This document shows, in pieces, positions 7,558 to 16,091 of a stretch of DNA of 43,356 bases (within the stretch, counting starts at the first letter, position 1; each line of letters opens with the position of its first letter). Origin of the DNA: Christensenellaceae bacterium (GTDB lineage: Bacteria > Bacillota > Clostridia > Christensenellales > Aristaeellaceae); the NCBI GenBank assembly GCA_012837835.1, contig DUQK01000053.1, positions 1 through 43,356 on the forward strand, written 5' to 3'. Both the position numbers and the translations under genes were made by a program. Under the pieces are notes generated by a model. It searched no databases and was not told the origin of the DNA. It was given only the letters and a program-made list of their open reading frames with translations.

Positions 7558-9051
7558 TTGAGTTCTGACTGTCTAAAAATGATTGGTATATCGAAACGCT
7601 TTCCTGGTGTTCAAGCTTTAGATGATGTAGATTTTACTTTAAAAAGAGGGGAAATTCATGCACTTGTCGGCGAAAATGGTGCTGGAAAATCTACTCTAAT
7701 GAATATACTTGGCGGTAATGTTAAAGCGGATGCTGGGTATATGGAATTAAATGGAAAGATTTTGGATATTTCATGCCCAATTGAATCCCTGAATAAGGGA
7801 ATAGGTTTTGTTCATCAGGAGTCAAATCTTTTAGAAAATCTAACAGTGCTTGAAAATATTTTTTTGGCTCGTGAGGAAACAAAACTTGGAATATTAAATC
7901 ATCAGACAATGCGAGATAAAATTGTTGAGTTTCAATCAATTTATGGTTATCAAATTGATCCTGATAGATATGTTAGCAGCTTAAGTATTGTTGAAAAACA
8001 AAGTGTTGAAATTATTCGAGCGTTAATATGTGATCCTCAAATTTTGATATTAGATGAGCCTACAGCTGCTTTGGATAGCAACGAAACTGAACGTTTATTT
8101 AGCATACTTTCTCAGTTGCAGAATAAAGGAGTTGCAATTATATATATTTCTCATAGAATAGAAGAAATATTTAAAATTTCTCAAAGAATTACGGTTCTTA
8201 AAGACGGAAAAGTAGTAGGGGTAAGAAAGACTAATTGTGTTGATAAAGATGAAATTATCTCAATGATGGTTGGAAGAGTTCTAGAAGATATATATCCTAA
8301 TCGAAAAAATCATTTAATAGGAAAACCTGTTTTGAGTTTAAGGAATGTGAGTATACATAAACACATTCATGAAGTTAGTTTTGATTTGCATGAAGGCGAA
8401 ATTTTGGGGCTTGGTGGTTTAGAAGGTCATGGTCAAAGGGAATTGTTACGTGCAATTTTTGGCGATATTGCTTTTTCAGGTGGAAGTCTTTTCGGATGTG
8501 GTAATAGTTACGACAAAGTAGGAATGCGCAAGCGTATTCATTCCGGAATAGGATATGTTACACATGATCGTAGAGGTGATGGACTTTTTCTAAATGAAAC
8601 CGTTCAAAAAAACATTGCAATTGCTTCGCTCCATTTACGTAACCGTTTAGGTTTTATTGATACAAATCAAGAAAAGAAAAAAGTACTAGAAAAAATCGAA
8701 CAAATGAGCATAAAAATTACTGATATCAATCAAAGCATAACTGATTTGTCCGGCGGTAATCAACAAAAAGTTATGTTAGCCCGATGGTTATTGATTAACC
8801 CTTATGTGTTATTGATTGATGAACCCACTAAAGGTGTTGATGTAGGTGCACGGATGTCTGTATATCAAATTATTGATCAACTGACTAAAGAAGGCATTGG
8901 CATCTTATTGTTCACTAGTGATATGATGGAATTAATCGGTTTGAGTGATAGAATACTCGTTTTTTATGAGGGTAAGATATCTGGGGAGTTAAAACGTGGA
9001 GAAGCTACTGAAGAAAAAATTATGCGTGCTGCAAGTGGAATAAGAGAGTAG
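7558..9051 (+). CDS. Sugar ABC transporter ATP-binding protein (RbsA/MglA-like, two ATPase domains)
   Basis: The 497-residue protein has two fused nucleotide-binding domains, as in monosaccharide transporters of the RbsA/MglA type. Domain 1 has Walker A GENGAGKST (residues 38-46), a degenerate signature (LSIVEKQ) and Walker B ILILDEPTAALD. Domain 2 has a degenerate Walker A region (GLEGHGQREL), as is normal for the family, a clear signature LSGGNQQKV and Walker B VLLIDEPTKGVD. The TTG at 7558 is chosen as start because GAGGAA (7545-7550) lies 7 bases upstream; the first ATG, codon 8, would trim the domain. It sits in the cytoplasm and drives the two permeases that follow within 12 and about 1,000 bases. 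Confidence 0.94.
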   Translation: MSSDCLKMIGISKRFPGVQALDDVDFTLKRGEIHALVGENGAGKSTLMNILGGNVKADAGYMELNGKILDISCPIESLNKGIGFVHQESNLLENLTVLENIFLAREETKLGILNHQTMRDKIVEFQSIYGYQIDPDRYVSSLSIVEKQSVEIIRALICDPQILILDEPTAALDSNETERLFSILSQLQNKGVAIIYISHRIEEIFKISQRITVLKDGKVVGVRKTNCVDKDEIISMMVGRVLEDIYPNRKNHLIGKPVLSLRNVSIHKHIHEVSFDLHEGEILGLGGLEGHGQRELLRAIFGDIAFSGGSLFGCGNSYDKVGMRKRIHSGIGYVTHDRRGDGLFLNETVQKNIAIASLHLRNRLGFIDTNQEKKKVLEKIEQMSIKITDINQSITDLSGGNQQKVMLARWLLINPYVLLIDEPTKGVDVGARMSVYQIIDQLTKEGIGILLFTSDMMELIGLSDRILVFYEGKISGELKRGEATEEKIMRAASGIRE

Positions 9052-9062
9052 AGATTATTGTT

Positions 9063-10040
9063 ATGAAAAAGCGCGGGATAAAGATTGATAAACAGAAAAA
9101 GGGCGTAATAACAATATTTACGTTGTTATCTGTGGTTTTTATCATAATGTGTTTCTATTCGTCCTCTTTCCGTTCGTTTTACAACATTACAAATTTACTT
9201 GTTCAATGTGTTCCTCTGGCTTGTGTTGCAATTGGACAAACGTTTGTGATTGTTTCGGGTGGAATTGATTTGAGTGTTGGTTCAACAATTAGTATTTGTA
9301 CTGCAATTGCGTCAAAATTATTGAATACTGATTCTGTGTTTGAAGCATTTATCGGTTCAATGTTAATTCTAATAATGGGCATTTTTATTGGTCTTATCAA
9401 TGGAGTTGGTATCAATTTTTTAAATGTTCCACCGCTTATTACAACACTTTGTTCTAGCACCATTTTAAGTGGTTTGGCTTTATACATTTTGCCAATTGCA
9501 GGCGGTAGAATTAATAAGGACTTTGCACGATTTATATTTAGAAAGTGGACAATTATTTCAATGCCTTTAATTATTCTTCTTATTATTTTTCTTATTATGC
9601 GAACAATTTTATATAAAACCTCAATCGGGACTGGGTTTTATGCCATTGGGAAAAATCGTCAGATTGCAAAAAGTATGGGAGTTAATGTGCGCAGAACAGG
9701 AATTATAGCTTATGTTATAGCAGGTTTCTGCGCTGCAATTACTGGTTTGTTATTAGCTTGCCGTATGCGTGTTGGTGATCCCACTTGTGGTGTTCCTTTT
9801 ACTATGGATTCAATTACAGCATCGGTAATTGGAGGTACTTCAATGTCCGGAGGAGTAGGTCTGTTATCGGGTACAATTGCAGGTGCTTTTTTAATAGGAA
9901 TGCTATCTAATGTTATGAATAATCTTGCGGTTAACCAATTTTATCAATATGTACTTAAAGGTGGTCTTTTGATAGTTGCAATGATTGTTTATTCTATTTC
10001 AGGTCAAATTGAACGAAAACGTAATGAGAGAAGTAATTGA
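9063..10040 (+). CDS. Sugar ABC transporter permease (RbsC-like), first of two
   Basis: This 325-residue integral membrane protein carries about eight to ten hydrophobic segments and the conserved family motifs IGQTFVIVSGGIDLSVG (near residue 57) and the later SVIGGTSMSGGVG stretch. It belongs to the branched-chain/ribose permease family and forms the membrane channel with the next permease. It starts 11 bases after the ATPase gene; the ribosome binding site is weak and overlaps that gene's end, suggesting translational coupling. The N-terminus is lysine-rich and cytoplasmic. Confidence 0.92.
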   Translation: MKKRGIKIDKQKKGVITIFTLLSVVFIIMCFYSSSFRSFYNITNLLVQCVPLACVAIGQTFVIVSGGIDLSVGSTISICTAIASKLLNTDSVFEAFIGSMLILIMGIFIGLINGVGINFLNVPPLITTLCSSTILSGLALYILPIAGGRINKDFARFIFRKWTIISMPLIILLIIFLIMRTILYKTSIGTGFYAIGKNRQIAKSMGVNVRRTGIIAYVIAGFCAAITGLLLACRMRVGDPTCGVPFTMDSITASVIGGTSMSGGVGLLSGTIAGAFLIGMLSNVMNNLAVNQFYQYVLKGGLLIVAMIVYSISGQIERKRNERSN

Positions 10041-10041
10041 T

Positions 10042-10977
10042 ATGATTAATAAAAGGATACCTCTGAAACTAACATTACTAATTTTTGCTACCATATGTAT
10101 GGTACTAATTCAATACATTTTAGTTCCTGGATCAGTAACATTAGGACAATTTATGATAGTGTCAAGGCAAGCTTCTGCTCTCGGGATAATAGCATTGGGT
10201 CAAGCTATTGTTATATTAGTTGGTGGAATTGACCTAAGTGTTGGCTCAATTGTGATGACTACTAATCTATTTTGCATAGCAAGTATGAGAGGTTCTAACG
10301 ATTATCTACTATATGGTTTGGGATTATGTTTTCTGATTGCAGTTTTGGTTGGGTTTTTCAACTCCGTGGGAATTTTATATTTGGGTATTGCACCATTTGT
10401 AATGACACTATGTACAATGACTATCCTCCAAGGGATATGTTATGTATATACTCAAGGAGCTCCTACGGGCAGTGCTGCACCTATGATTAGGAGTCTGGGA
10501 ACTGGTTACTTTTGTAAAATTCCTTATTCCACAATTATTTGGGTGGTTTTAGCTTTCGTTTCCATAATTATCCTCAAATTAACAACGCTTGGTAGAAAAA
10601 TATATGCAGTTGGAGGAAACAGCAGGGCAGCTGAACTCAGTGGCATAAATTCCAAGGCGATAATAACATTTGCGTATATTTTTTCTGCAATATTATCAAT
10701 GATAGCAGGAGTTATATTATCAGGTTACCTCAATATATCTTCTTTAACTGTTGGGGGAGATTACGTTAATAATTCATTAGCTGCTGTTTTGATAGGTGGT
10801 AACGCAATTTCAGGTGGAAAAGGAGGAATCATTGGAGTTGTATTTGGTGCTTTTCTTATGACATATTTGTTGGCGATTTTAACTATGTTAGGTATTGGAG
10901 AAGTTGGCAAACTTATTGTTCAAGGAATAGTTATTTTTACTGTTGTTGCTTTACAGGGAATTAGGCAAAAATCATAG
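10042..10977 (+). CDS. Sugar ABC transporter permease (RbsC-like), second of two
   Basis: The 311-residue membrane protein is related to the preceding permease and shares its motifs: LGQAIVILVGGIDLSVG near residue 50 and LIGGNAISGGKGG near 250. Two different permeases imply a heterodimeric channel rather than the usual RbsC homodimer. The ATG at 10042 is preferred: it lies one base after the stop of the upstream gene with GAGAGAAG upstream. In-frame starts further up, inside that gene, have no clear ribosome binding site. Confidence 0.9.
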   Translation: MINKRIPLKLTLLIFATICMVLIQYILVPGSVTLGQFMIVSRQASALGIIALGQAIVILVGGIDLSVGSIVMTTNLFCIASMRGSNDYLLYGLGLCFLIAVLVGFFNSVGILYLGIAPFVMTLCTMTILQGICYVYTQGAPTGSAAPMIRSLGTGYFCKIPYSTIIWVVLAFVSIIILKLTTLGRKIYAVGGNSRAAELSGINSKAIITFAYIFSAILSMIAGVILSGYLNISSLTVGGDYVNNSLAAVLIGGNAISGGKGGIIGVVFGAFLMTYLLAILTMLGIGEVGKLIVQGIVIFTVVALQGIRQKS

Positions 10978-10987
10978 GAGGTTTTAA

Positions 10988-11881
10988 ATGTATATAGGTG
11001 TTAATCAATTTTGCTTTCCATCAAGCTATGATGTTGAAGAAGCGATCAATTCAGCAAAAAAAATCGGATTTGATTCAATTGAACTTTGCTTTACTAATTC
11101 TAACATTATGAACAAATCAACCGGGGTAACTGATTCGTTAAACATTAGTAACTACTATAACCGTTTATTAAATGTGGACAGTACTGATAAAGAAGTAAAA
11201 TTATTAGGGAGTATAGTTAAGGATAATGGGATTAGTATTTCGAGTATTGGTGGTATAGTAAGTTTTTCAATATATCCTCTAAACTCTAATGTTATAGAGA
11301 TTGCTGATAAAAGCATGGATGCAATGCGCAAAATGTTGGATTTTGCACAATTATTAGAAACGGATACAGTTTTAATTATTCCCGGAATGCTAACTGAAGA
11401 TATGGATTACGAAACATCTTATAGACTTGCTCAAAAAAGAGTTGCAAAGCTGGCAGAATATGCACCAAATATAAAATTAGCAATTGAAAATGTATGGAAT
11501 GGAATGCTTTATTCACCTTTGGAGTTTAGAAATTTTATTGATGAAATAGGATATGACAATGTAGGTGTTTATTTTGATATTGGGAATGCTCGCCGATTTG
11601 GGTGGCCTGAGCAGTGGATACGTACATTAGAAGGACGAATATTTAAATATCACTGCAAGGATTATAGATTATCCGTAGATAATATTTTTGGCTTTACTAA
11701 CTTACTTGATGGCGATATTAACTGGCCTAGCGTGATATCAACGATTCGTGAAACGGGTTTTGATGGCGACTTAGTGGTTGAGCTTATTCCACCTGCTTCA
11801 CACATGATTGAAAGTACACTCTTTTATGCATTAACTACATTAAAAGAGTTATTAAAAAATAATAATTTGGAGGGAAAATAA
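10988..11881 (+). CDS. TIM-barrel sugar (phosphate) isomerase/epimerase
   Basis: The 297-residue product belongs to the AP endonuclease 2-type xylose-isomerase-like superfamily. These enzymes are metal-dependent TIM barrels that isomerise or epimerise sugars, keto sugars or inositol derivatives. Candidate metal ligands are the Glu in LAIENVWNG, the Asp in YFDIGNAR, a His in KYHCKD and the C-terminal Glu in VVELIPP, in the order expected for the family. An excellent GGAGG (10978-10982) precedes ATG 10988. Its place directly after the permeases and before a dehydrogenase indicates that it acts on the imported sugar. The exact reaction cannot be assigned. Confidence 0.88.
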   Translation: MYIGVNQFCFPSSYDVEEAINSAKKIGFDSIELCFTNSNIMNKSTGVTDSLNISNYYNRLLNVDSTDKEVKLLGSIVKDNGISISSIGGIVSFSIYPLNSNVIEIADKSMDAMRKMLDFAQLLETDTVLIIPGMLTEDMDYETSYRLAQKRVAKLAEYAPNIKLAIENVWNGMLYSPLEFRNFIDEIGYDNVGVYFDIGNARRFGWPEQWIRTLEGRIFKYHCKDYRLSVDNIFGFTNLLDGDINWPSVISTIRETGFDGDLVVELIPPASHMIESTLFYALTTLKELLKNNNLEGK

Positions 11882-11882
11882 C

Positions 11883-12905
11883 ATGAAAAAGTATGGTGTT
11901 ATGATTGTTGGTACAGGGTGGGTTTCTGGAGAACATATTCGAGCTTTTGAAATGACTGATAAAGCAGAAGTTCGTGCAATTGTATCTCGTAATTACGATA
12001 GAGGTCGCGCCAAAGCTGACGAATATAATTTAGGTGACAGATGCAAAATTTATACAAGCTATGATGAGGCTCTCAATGATCCGGTGATTGATATTGTAGT
12101 GATTTGTACGCCTAACGATATGCATTGTGACCAAACAATAAAAGCAGCAGCTGCGCGCAAGCATATTTTAACTGAAAAACCATTAGCGTTAAGTTGGGAA
12201 GATACTCTACGCATGGATGCCGCGGTTCGTGAAGCTGGCGTTAAAACGCTTGTTGGTTATGTCTTACATTATAATCCGTTATTTATGACTGCAAAAAAAT
12301 TACAGAAAGATTTTATAGGCGAACTTTATTATGTTGAAACGGATTATTTCCATAGGGTTACAAGTGAAATTCCTTGTTATGAGTGGACGTGTAAAAAATC
12401 TGTTGGTGGCAGTTCATTGCTTGCTGGCGGTTGTCATGCTGTGGATGCTATGAGATGGTTTGTTCAGGATGAAGTTATAAGTGTATATGCTCAAAGTTGT
12501 AGACTACGTACAGATCTAGAATTTGAAGGTACAATAGCATTGATACTCAAATTTAAGAATGGGGCAGTTGCTAAGGTAGGTTCGAGTTATGATTTTATAA
12601 GCCCTTATGTATTCAACCTCCATCTTTGTGGGGACAAAGGTACACTATGGAATGACAGGTTATGGTCACCTAATATGATACCAGAACAACGTGATTATGT
12701 TCAAATCCCTGTTATTACACCAAACAGTGGCGATGTGCAACATCATCCCTTCCCGGAACAGGCAGCACATTTTATAGATTGTATTGAGAACGACAAAGAA
12801 ACTGATTGTCCCATTAGTGATGCACTTAAAACGCAAGAAGTTGTGTTCGCTGCGGATCAAAGTGCTTTAACTGGTGAAGTAGTACATTTACCTCTAGATA
12901 GATAA
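11883..12905 (+). CDS. Gfo/Idh/MocA family NAD(P)-dependent oxidoreductase
   Basis: The 340-residue protein has an N-terminal Rossmann fold with the nucleotide motif VGTGWVSGEH (from about residue 9) and the family motif EKPLAL near residue 100. The C-terminal substrate domain includes GGCHAVDAMRWF, where His and Asp are typical catalytic positions. Such enzymes oxidise or reduce sugars, inositols and their derivatives. It starts one base after the isomerase stop, with GGAGGG upstream, and is the last gene of the transport operon. Together with the isomerase it probably begins breakdown of the imported compound; an inositol-like or rare sugar is one possibility, not shown by sequence. Confidence 0.9.
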   Translation: MKKYGVMIVGTGWVSGEHIRAFEMTDKAEVRAIVSRNYDRGRAKADEYNLGDRCKIYTSYDEALNDPVIDIVVICTPNDMHCDQTIKAAAARKHILTEKPLALSWEDTLRMDAAVREAGVKTLVGYVLHYNPLFMTAKKLQKDFIGELYYVETDYFHRVTSEIPCYEWTCKKSVGGSSLLAGGCHAVDAMRWFVQDEVISVYAQSCRLRTDLEFEGTIALILKFKNGAVAKVGSSYDFISPYVFNLHLCGDKGTLWNDRLWSPNMIPEQRDYVQIPVITPNSGDVQHHPFPEQAAHFIDCIENDKETDCPISDALKTQEVVFAADQSALTGEVVHLPLDR

Positions 12906-12925
12906 TCTGTTTATACAAAATCATT

Positions 12926-13792
12926 TCATGTGACACCTTGCTGAAGTTTTCTATATTCAGCAGGTGTCATGTGATAATGTTGTCTAAAAACACGATAGAA
13001 TTGAGTGGTGTTACTATAACCAACTTCATTAATAATTTGATTTACGCTCATATCTGTGTTTATTAAGAGAGTACGAGCGTTTGAAAGTCTTTGCCTAGTA
13101 ACATAATCCTTAAATGAGATGCGTATCTCTTTTTTAAATAAATGTCGAAAATACGTTGGGTTCAGATCAACATAAGCTGCTATGGAATTCAGTGAAAGAG
13201 TTCTATTATAGTTCTGTTTAATATATTTTAGTGCAAGCGAGATTTTAGGATTGATATTTTCTCTTGCACTTTCTTTACTGCCGTTCTGGTAGTAATGAGC
13301 TGCAAGCTCGAAGAGTATCTTTCTTACAACAATATCAACCTCAATTTCCCACATATTTCCACGATGACTATAAACATTATATCCTTGTTCTATTAGTTGC
13401 TTTAATCTATTGGCAATTTCTGTGTCATTAGGAATCTTGTTAATAAAATCCGGTGGATCATAATAAAAAGTGTTGATATATTGTTTGTTAGCTCTATGGT
13501 TAATAGGGTCAGATATAAAGGATGGCATTAAAATTAAGAAAATATAGCTATTTGTATTTCCCTCAGATGTTACAGCAACGTGATTTTCATAATTATTGTT
13601 TATAAAAACATCGCCTGTGTTAACTGTATATTGCTTATTCATATAAAGAAAGCTACCCTTACCATGCGTACACAAACCAATTTCGAAATACTGATGCCAA
13701 TGCATGGGATCAGAGTTTCCGCATACAGTATATTCAAAAAAATGCACAGGAAAATAGGGGTCAAAATCAAATTCCCAATTAAAACGTTTCAC
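12926..13792 (-). CDS. AraC-family transcriptional regulator
   Basis: The 288-residue protein has an N-terminal cupin-like sensor domain (HWHQYFEIGLCTHGKG near residue 30) and a C-terminal AraC DNA-binding domain with two helix-turn-helix motifs, ending in VGYSNTTQFYRVFRQHYHMTPAEYRK. The start is GTG at 13792, with GAAAGG 7 bases upstream. It converges on the sugar operon with only 20 bases between the stops, which makes it the likely activator of that operon in response to its sugar. This is inference from position. Its last codons lie in a strong inverted repeat (12931-12969). Confidence 0.9.
   Translation of the reverse strand: MKRFNWEFDFDPYFPVHFFEYTVCGNSDPMHWHQYFEIGLCTHGKGSFLYMNKQYTVNTGDVFINNNYENHVAVTSEGNTNSYIFLILMPSFISDPINHRANKQYINTFYYDPPDFINKIPNDTEIANRLKQLIEQGYNVYSHRGNMWEIEVDIVVRKILFELAAHYYQNGSKESARENINPKISLALKYIKQNYNRTLSLNSIAAYVDLNPTYFRHLFKKEIRISFKDYVTRQRLSNARTLLINTDMSVNQIINEVGYSNTTQFYRVFRQHYHMTPAEYRKLQQGVT
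12931..12969. repeat. Inverted repeat in the 3' end of the AraC gene
   Basis: TGACACC-T-TGCTGAA (12931-12945) pairs with TTCAGCA-GGTGTCA (12956-12969), leaving one bulged base and a 10-base loop. It lies between two convergent transcription units, so it may end transcription in both directions, but neither side shows a strong T-run. Confidence 0.55.
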
Positions 13793-13830
13793 AATTCAAC
13801 CTTTCAATGATTTTATATAATGACATTACA

Positions 13831-14460
13831 CTATAAAACTCTAAAAACCGAAACTACTTTACCTAAAACTTCTACAACCGGTGTGTATATAGGAGCCATA
13901 GTAGAGTTTTCGGGTTGCAGACGAAAGTGCCCATTTTCCTTAAAAAAACGTTTTACTGTGGCATCTCCCTGTATTAGGGCGACGACTATATCACCGTTGT
14001 TAGCAGTGTTTTGTTTGTGTACAATAATAGTATCGCCATGCATTATACCTACGTCCTTCATGCTATCTCCACGAACTTTAAGCGCAAAATGTTCCCCCTT
14101 TGTGAGCATAAAACTTGGTAATTCAATTTGGTCTGTATAGTTTTCCTCAGCTAAAATAGGGGAGCCTGCGGCTATTGGACCTAGCAGGGGAATGCTGACT
14201 AAACTGCTTGAATCAAGGTTATCGGGATTGATAAGCTCCATAGCTCTAGGTTTCATGGCATCGCGCCTTAGCTCACCGCTTTCTTCCAAGCGTTTAAGAT
14301 GTCCGTGTACCGTTGAGGTAGATTTAAGCCCAACTGCAGCACAAATTTCCCTAACGGATGGGGGATAACCCTTCTCAGATACATGTTGTTTTATATATTG
14401 TAAGATTATCTCTCTGGTTTCGCCGCGTTTTCTCTTGGTTCTGCCATGTGTGCTGGACAT
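13831..14460 (-). CDS. lexA: LexA repressor
   Basis: LexA represses SOS genes and is inactivated by RecA-stimulated self-cleavage after DNA damage. The 209-residue protein has the N-terminal winged helix (PPSVREICAAVGLKSTSTVH, residues 33-52) and the S24 peptidase domain. The cleavage site is Ala98-Gly99 in PIAAGSPI; the catalytic pair is Ser133 (GDSM) and Lys170 (ATVKRF). All are in place, so it should be functional. ATG 14460 follows AGGGGG at 7 bases. An SOS-like box lies inside its promoter, predicting autoregulation. A tyrosine recombinase gene lies 61 bases upstream in the same direction. Confidence 0.97.
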   Translation of the reverse strand: MSSTHGRTKRKRGETREIILQYIKQHVSEKGYPPSVREICAAVGLKSTSTVHGHLKRLEESGELRRDAMKPRAMELINPDNLDSSSLVSIPLLGPIAAGSPILAEENYTDQIELPSFMLTKGEHFALKVRGDSMKDVGIMHGDTIIVHKQNTANNGDIVVALIQGDATVKRFFKENGHFRLQPENSTMAPIYTPVVEVLGKVVSVFRVL

Positions 14461-14489
14461 AATTATACCCCCTGTACATTAATGAAGTA

Positions 14490-14518
14490 ATTATACAATG
14501 CAAACATCTGTTTGTAAA
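14490..14518 (-). promoter_or_regulatory. lexA promoter with SOS-like box
   Basis: Read on the minus strand: TTTACA (14518-14513), a 17-base spacer and TATAAT (14495-14490). The palindrome CAAACATCTGTTTG (14501-14514) lies in the spacer and touches the -35 box. It resembles the Gram-positive SOS box CGAACRNRYGTTYG with small deviations. LexA binding here would block RNA polymerase. Confidence 0.75.
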
Positions 14519-14521
14519 GCG

Positions 14522-15622
14522 TTATTCGTTAGGTGAATCATTGTTTGGGATTTCAGGAAGAACAACTCTCTTAGCGGCTTGTCGCTTATGTTCATCAGTC
14601 ATTGCTGCATAGTGCCGTCTTGTGGTATTTACATCCGAATGACCTAGCGCATCTGCTACCAGATATATATCGCCTGTTTCCTGATATAGATTAGTGCCAA
14701 ATGTGCTTCTAAGCTTATGTGGGCTAATTTTCTTTTTAAGAGGCGCTGCAACCTGCGCATATTTTTTAACCAGATTTTCAACTGCACGTGTAGTGATTCT
14801 ACGCTTTTGTAATGACAAAAACATAGCATTTTCATGCCCAGGTAAGGTTTCAATCTGTTGTCTTTCATTAAGGTAATCAAGTACAGCTCTTTTAACGACA
14901 TTTGCATAATACAAAATTGTTTGATCGCCACCTTTTCTAACTACAACAAAAGAGTTTTTATCAAAATCAAAATCATCTATATCAAGACCTACAAGTTCGC
15001 TAACACGTATACCTGTTCCAAGAAAAAGTAGTAATATTGCCAGATCCCTTTTCTGAGTGGATTTAAGATAGGCTTTTTGTTTAGAAGAAAGACCATCTCC
15101 GGTCATAACTACACTAATAAGCTCATTAACTTCATCTGTATCAAGATATAATATAGGCTTTTTTTTCTTTTTAGGTAGATCTACTAGTAAAGCAACATTT
15201 GAAGGTATTAGCTCATTTTTAAATAAATAATTAAAATAAGAACGAACTGAACACAGCTTTCGCATAATGCCAAGTTCGTTATTTTGTATAAAGGTGGGGG
15301 AGGAGCCAGAGTCGCTTTGTTCATCGTCTTTTGTGTAAAACATAAGATATTCCTGAAAAGCTTCAATATCTCTAGCTGTAATGGAAGCGATTTCTTCTAA
15401 GGACATAAGTTCTTGTGAACTATTCGCAAAAGAAACCCTCTCTGTGCAAAGAAACCTGAAAAATAAATTTAAATCATAAGCATACGCAAGCCTTGTAAGC
15501 GGACTTGTTGTTTGGGATATGGCCCTAAAGAAATCAGCACAACTCGGAGGTAGAGTTTTAAGTTGCTTTCTTAACCTTTCATGATATTTTTGTGTACGCA
15601 GCTTATGGTATACCTTAGCCAA
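14522..15622 (-). CDS. Tyrosine recombinase (XerC/XerD-like integrase family)
   Basis: The 366-residue protein has an N-terminal SAM-like core-binding domain (about residues 25-135) and a C-terminal catalytic domain. The catalytic set is complete: Arg206 (GTGIRVSE), Lys230, His302 and Arg305 (PHKLR), His328 (LGHSD) and Tyr338 (RRHYA). It could resolve chromosome dimers or act in site-specific recombination. It is longer than typical XerC/XerD (about 300) through an N-terminal extension and a Ser/Asp-rich insert near residues 99-110. The TTG start at 15622 has AAAGGAG 7 bases upstream. No phage genes lie nearby, so it looks like a resident recombinase paired with lexA, not a prophage integrase. 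Confidence 0.9.
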   Translation of the reverse strand: MAKVYHKLRTQKYHERLRKQLKTLPPSCADFFRAISQTTSPLTRLAYAYDLNLFFRFLCTERVSFANSSQELMSLEEIASITARDIEAFQEYLMFYTKDDEQSDSGSSPTFIQNNELGIMRKLCSVRSYFNYLFKNELIPSNVALLVDLPKKKKKPILYLDTDEVNELISVVMTGDGLSSKQKAYLKSTQKRDLAILLLFLGTGIRVSELVGLDIDDFDFDKNSFVVVRKGGDQTILYYANVVKRAVLDYLNERQQIETLPGHENAMFLSLQKRRITTRAVENLVKKYAQVAAPLKKKISPHKLRSTFGTNLYQETGDIYLVADALGHSDVNTTRRHYAAMTDEHKRQAAKRVVLPEIPNNDSPNE

Positions 15623-15918
15623 AACGTGTCTCCTTTAAATCAATTTAAAAGTACTAAAATGGGGAAATACTTATCTTGAAATAAAATAAGCTTTTATATT
15701 GAGGCGGAACTGCTGTAGAACAGAAGCAAATCACATGTGGGGAAAACGAATAATATATGTGCTATTTAGTTATGGAGCCAATAAGATAAAATGAATAAAA
15801 GCAAGCACATACTTATTTCATATAACGACTAGCGGCATGGGTATTAACAAAATCGCATTATTATAAGTAGACTATTTAGATAAAGCGGTTAGGCTGAAGT
15901 ATAGCTATAAGAGCCATA

Positions 15919-16014
15919 TCAAAACATTGGCACTATTCGTAAAAGATGCCTTTTGCGAATAGTTACCAGATGAATCATTAAAAGTTTAAATCTTGAACAA
16001 TGATAAATGTTCAT
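15919..16014 (-). CDS. Possible small protein (31 residues), unknown
   Basis: An ATG at 16014 has GGAGG (16027-16023) 8 bases upstream and opens a 31-codon frame: MNIYHCSRFKLLMIHLVTIR and 11 more residues ending in PMF. The product is basic with a mildly hydrophobic middle and matches no family known to me. A promoter (TTGTTA, 16 bases, TATAAT; 16119-16092) lies about 75 bases upstream. The start codon sits in a small hairpin, TGAACA/TGTTCA (15994-16013), and the second half contains a long hairpin. It could be a small protein, a leader peptide or part of a regulatory RNA. Confidence 0.4.
   Translation of the reverse strand: MNIYHCSRFKLLMIHLVTIRKRHLLRIVPMF
15932..15963. repeat. 14-base-pair hairpin / inverted repeat
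   Basis: ACTATTCGTAAAAG (15932-15945) pairs with CTTTTGCGAATAGT (15950-15963) around ATGC, with one G:T pair. No T-run follows on either strand, so it is not a typical terminator. Read as DNA it is two 12-base inverted arms with an 8-base centre, a geometry also seen in tyrosine recombinase core sites. Confidence 0.6.
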
Positions 16015-16091
16015 AAATATGTCCTCCCCTGCTTTCTATCATCTAAAAACTTGTAAAATGTTCATCTAATTTAACGCAATTAAAGACCTTG

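Noticed and set aside
13820-14140. 106-codon frame antisense to lexA
   Set aside because: It is the complement of a conserved gene, with no start signal.
14522-15622. Recombinase as part of a prophage or integrative element
   Set aside because: No phage, plasmid or transfer genes and no tRNA-linked attachment repeats were seen nearby; neighbours are housekeeping genes.
15650-15915. Search for a decayed gene between the recombinase and the small frame
   Set aside because: Only very short frames with many stops were found and no family resemblance could be seen.
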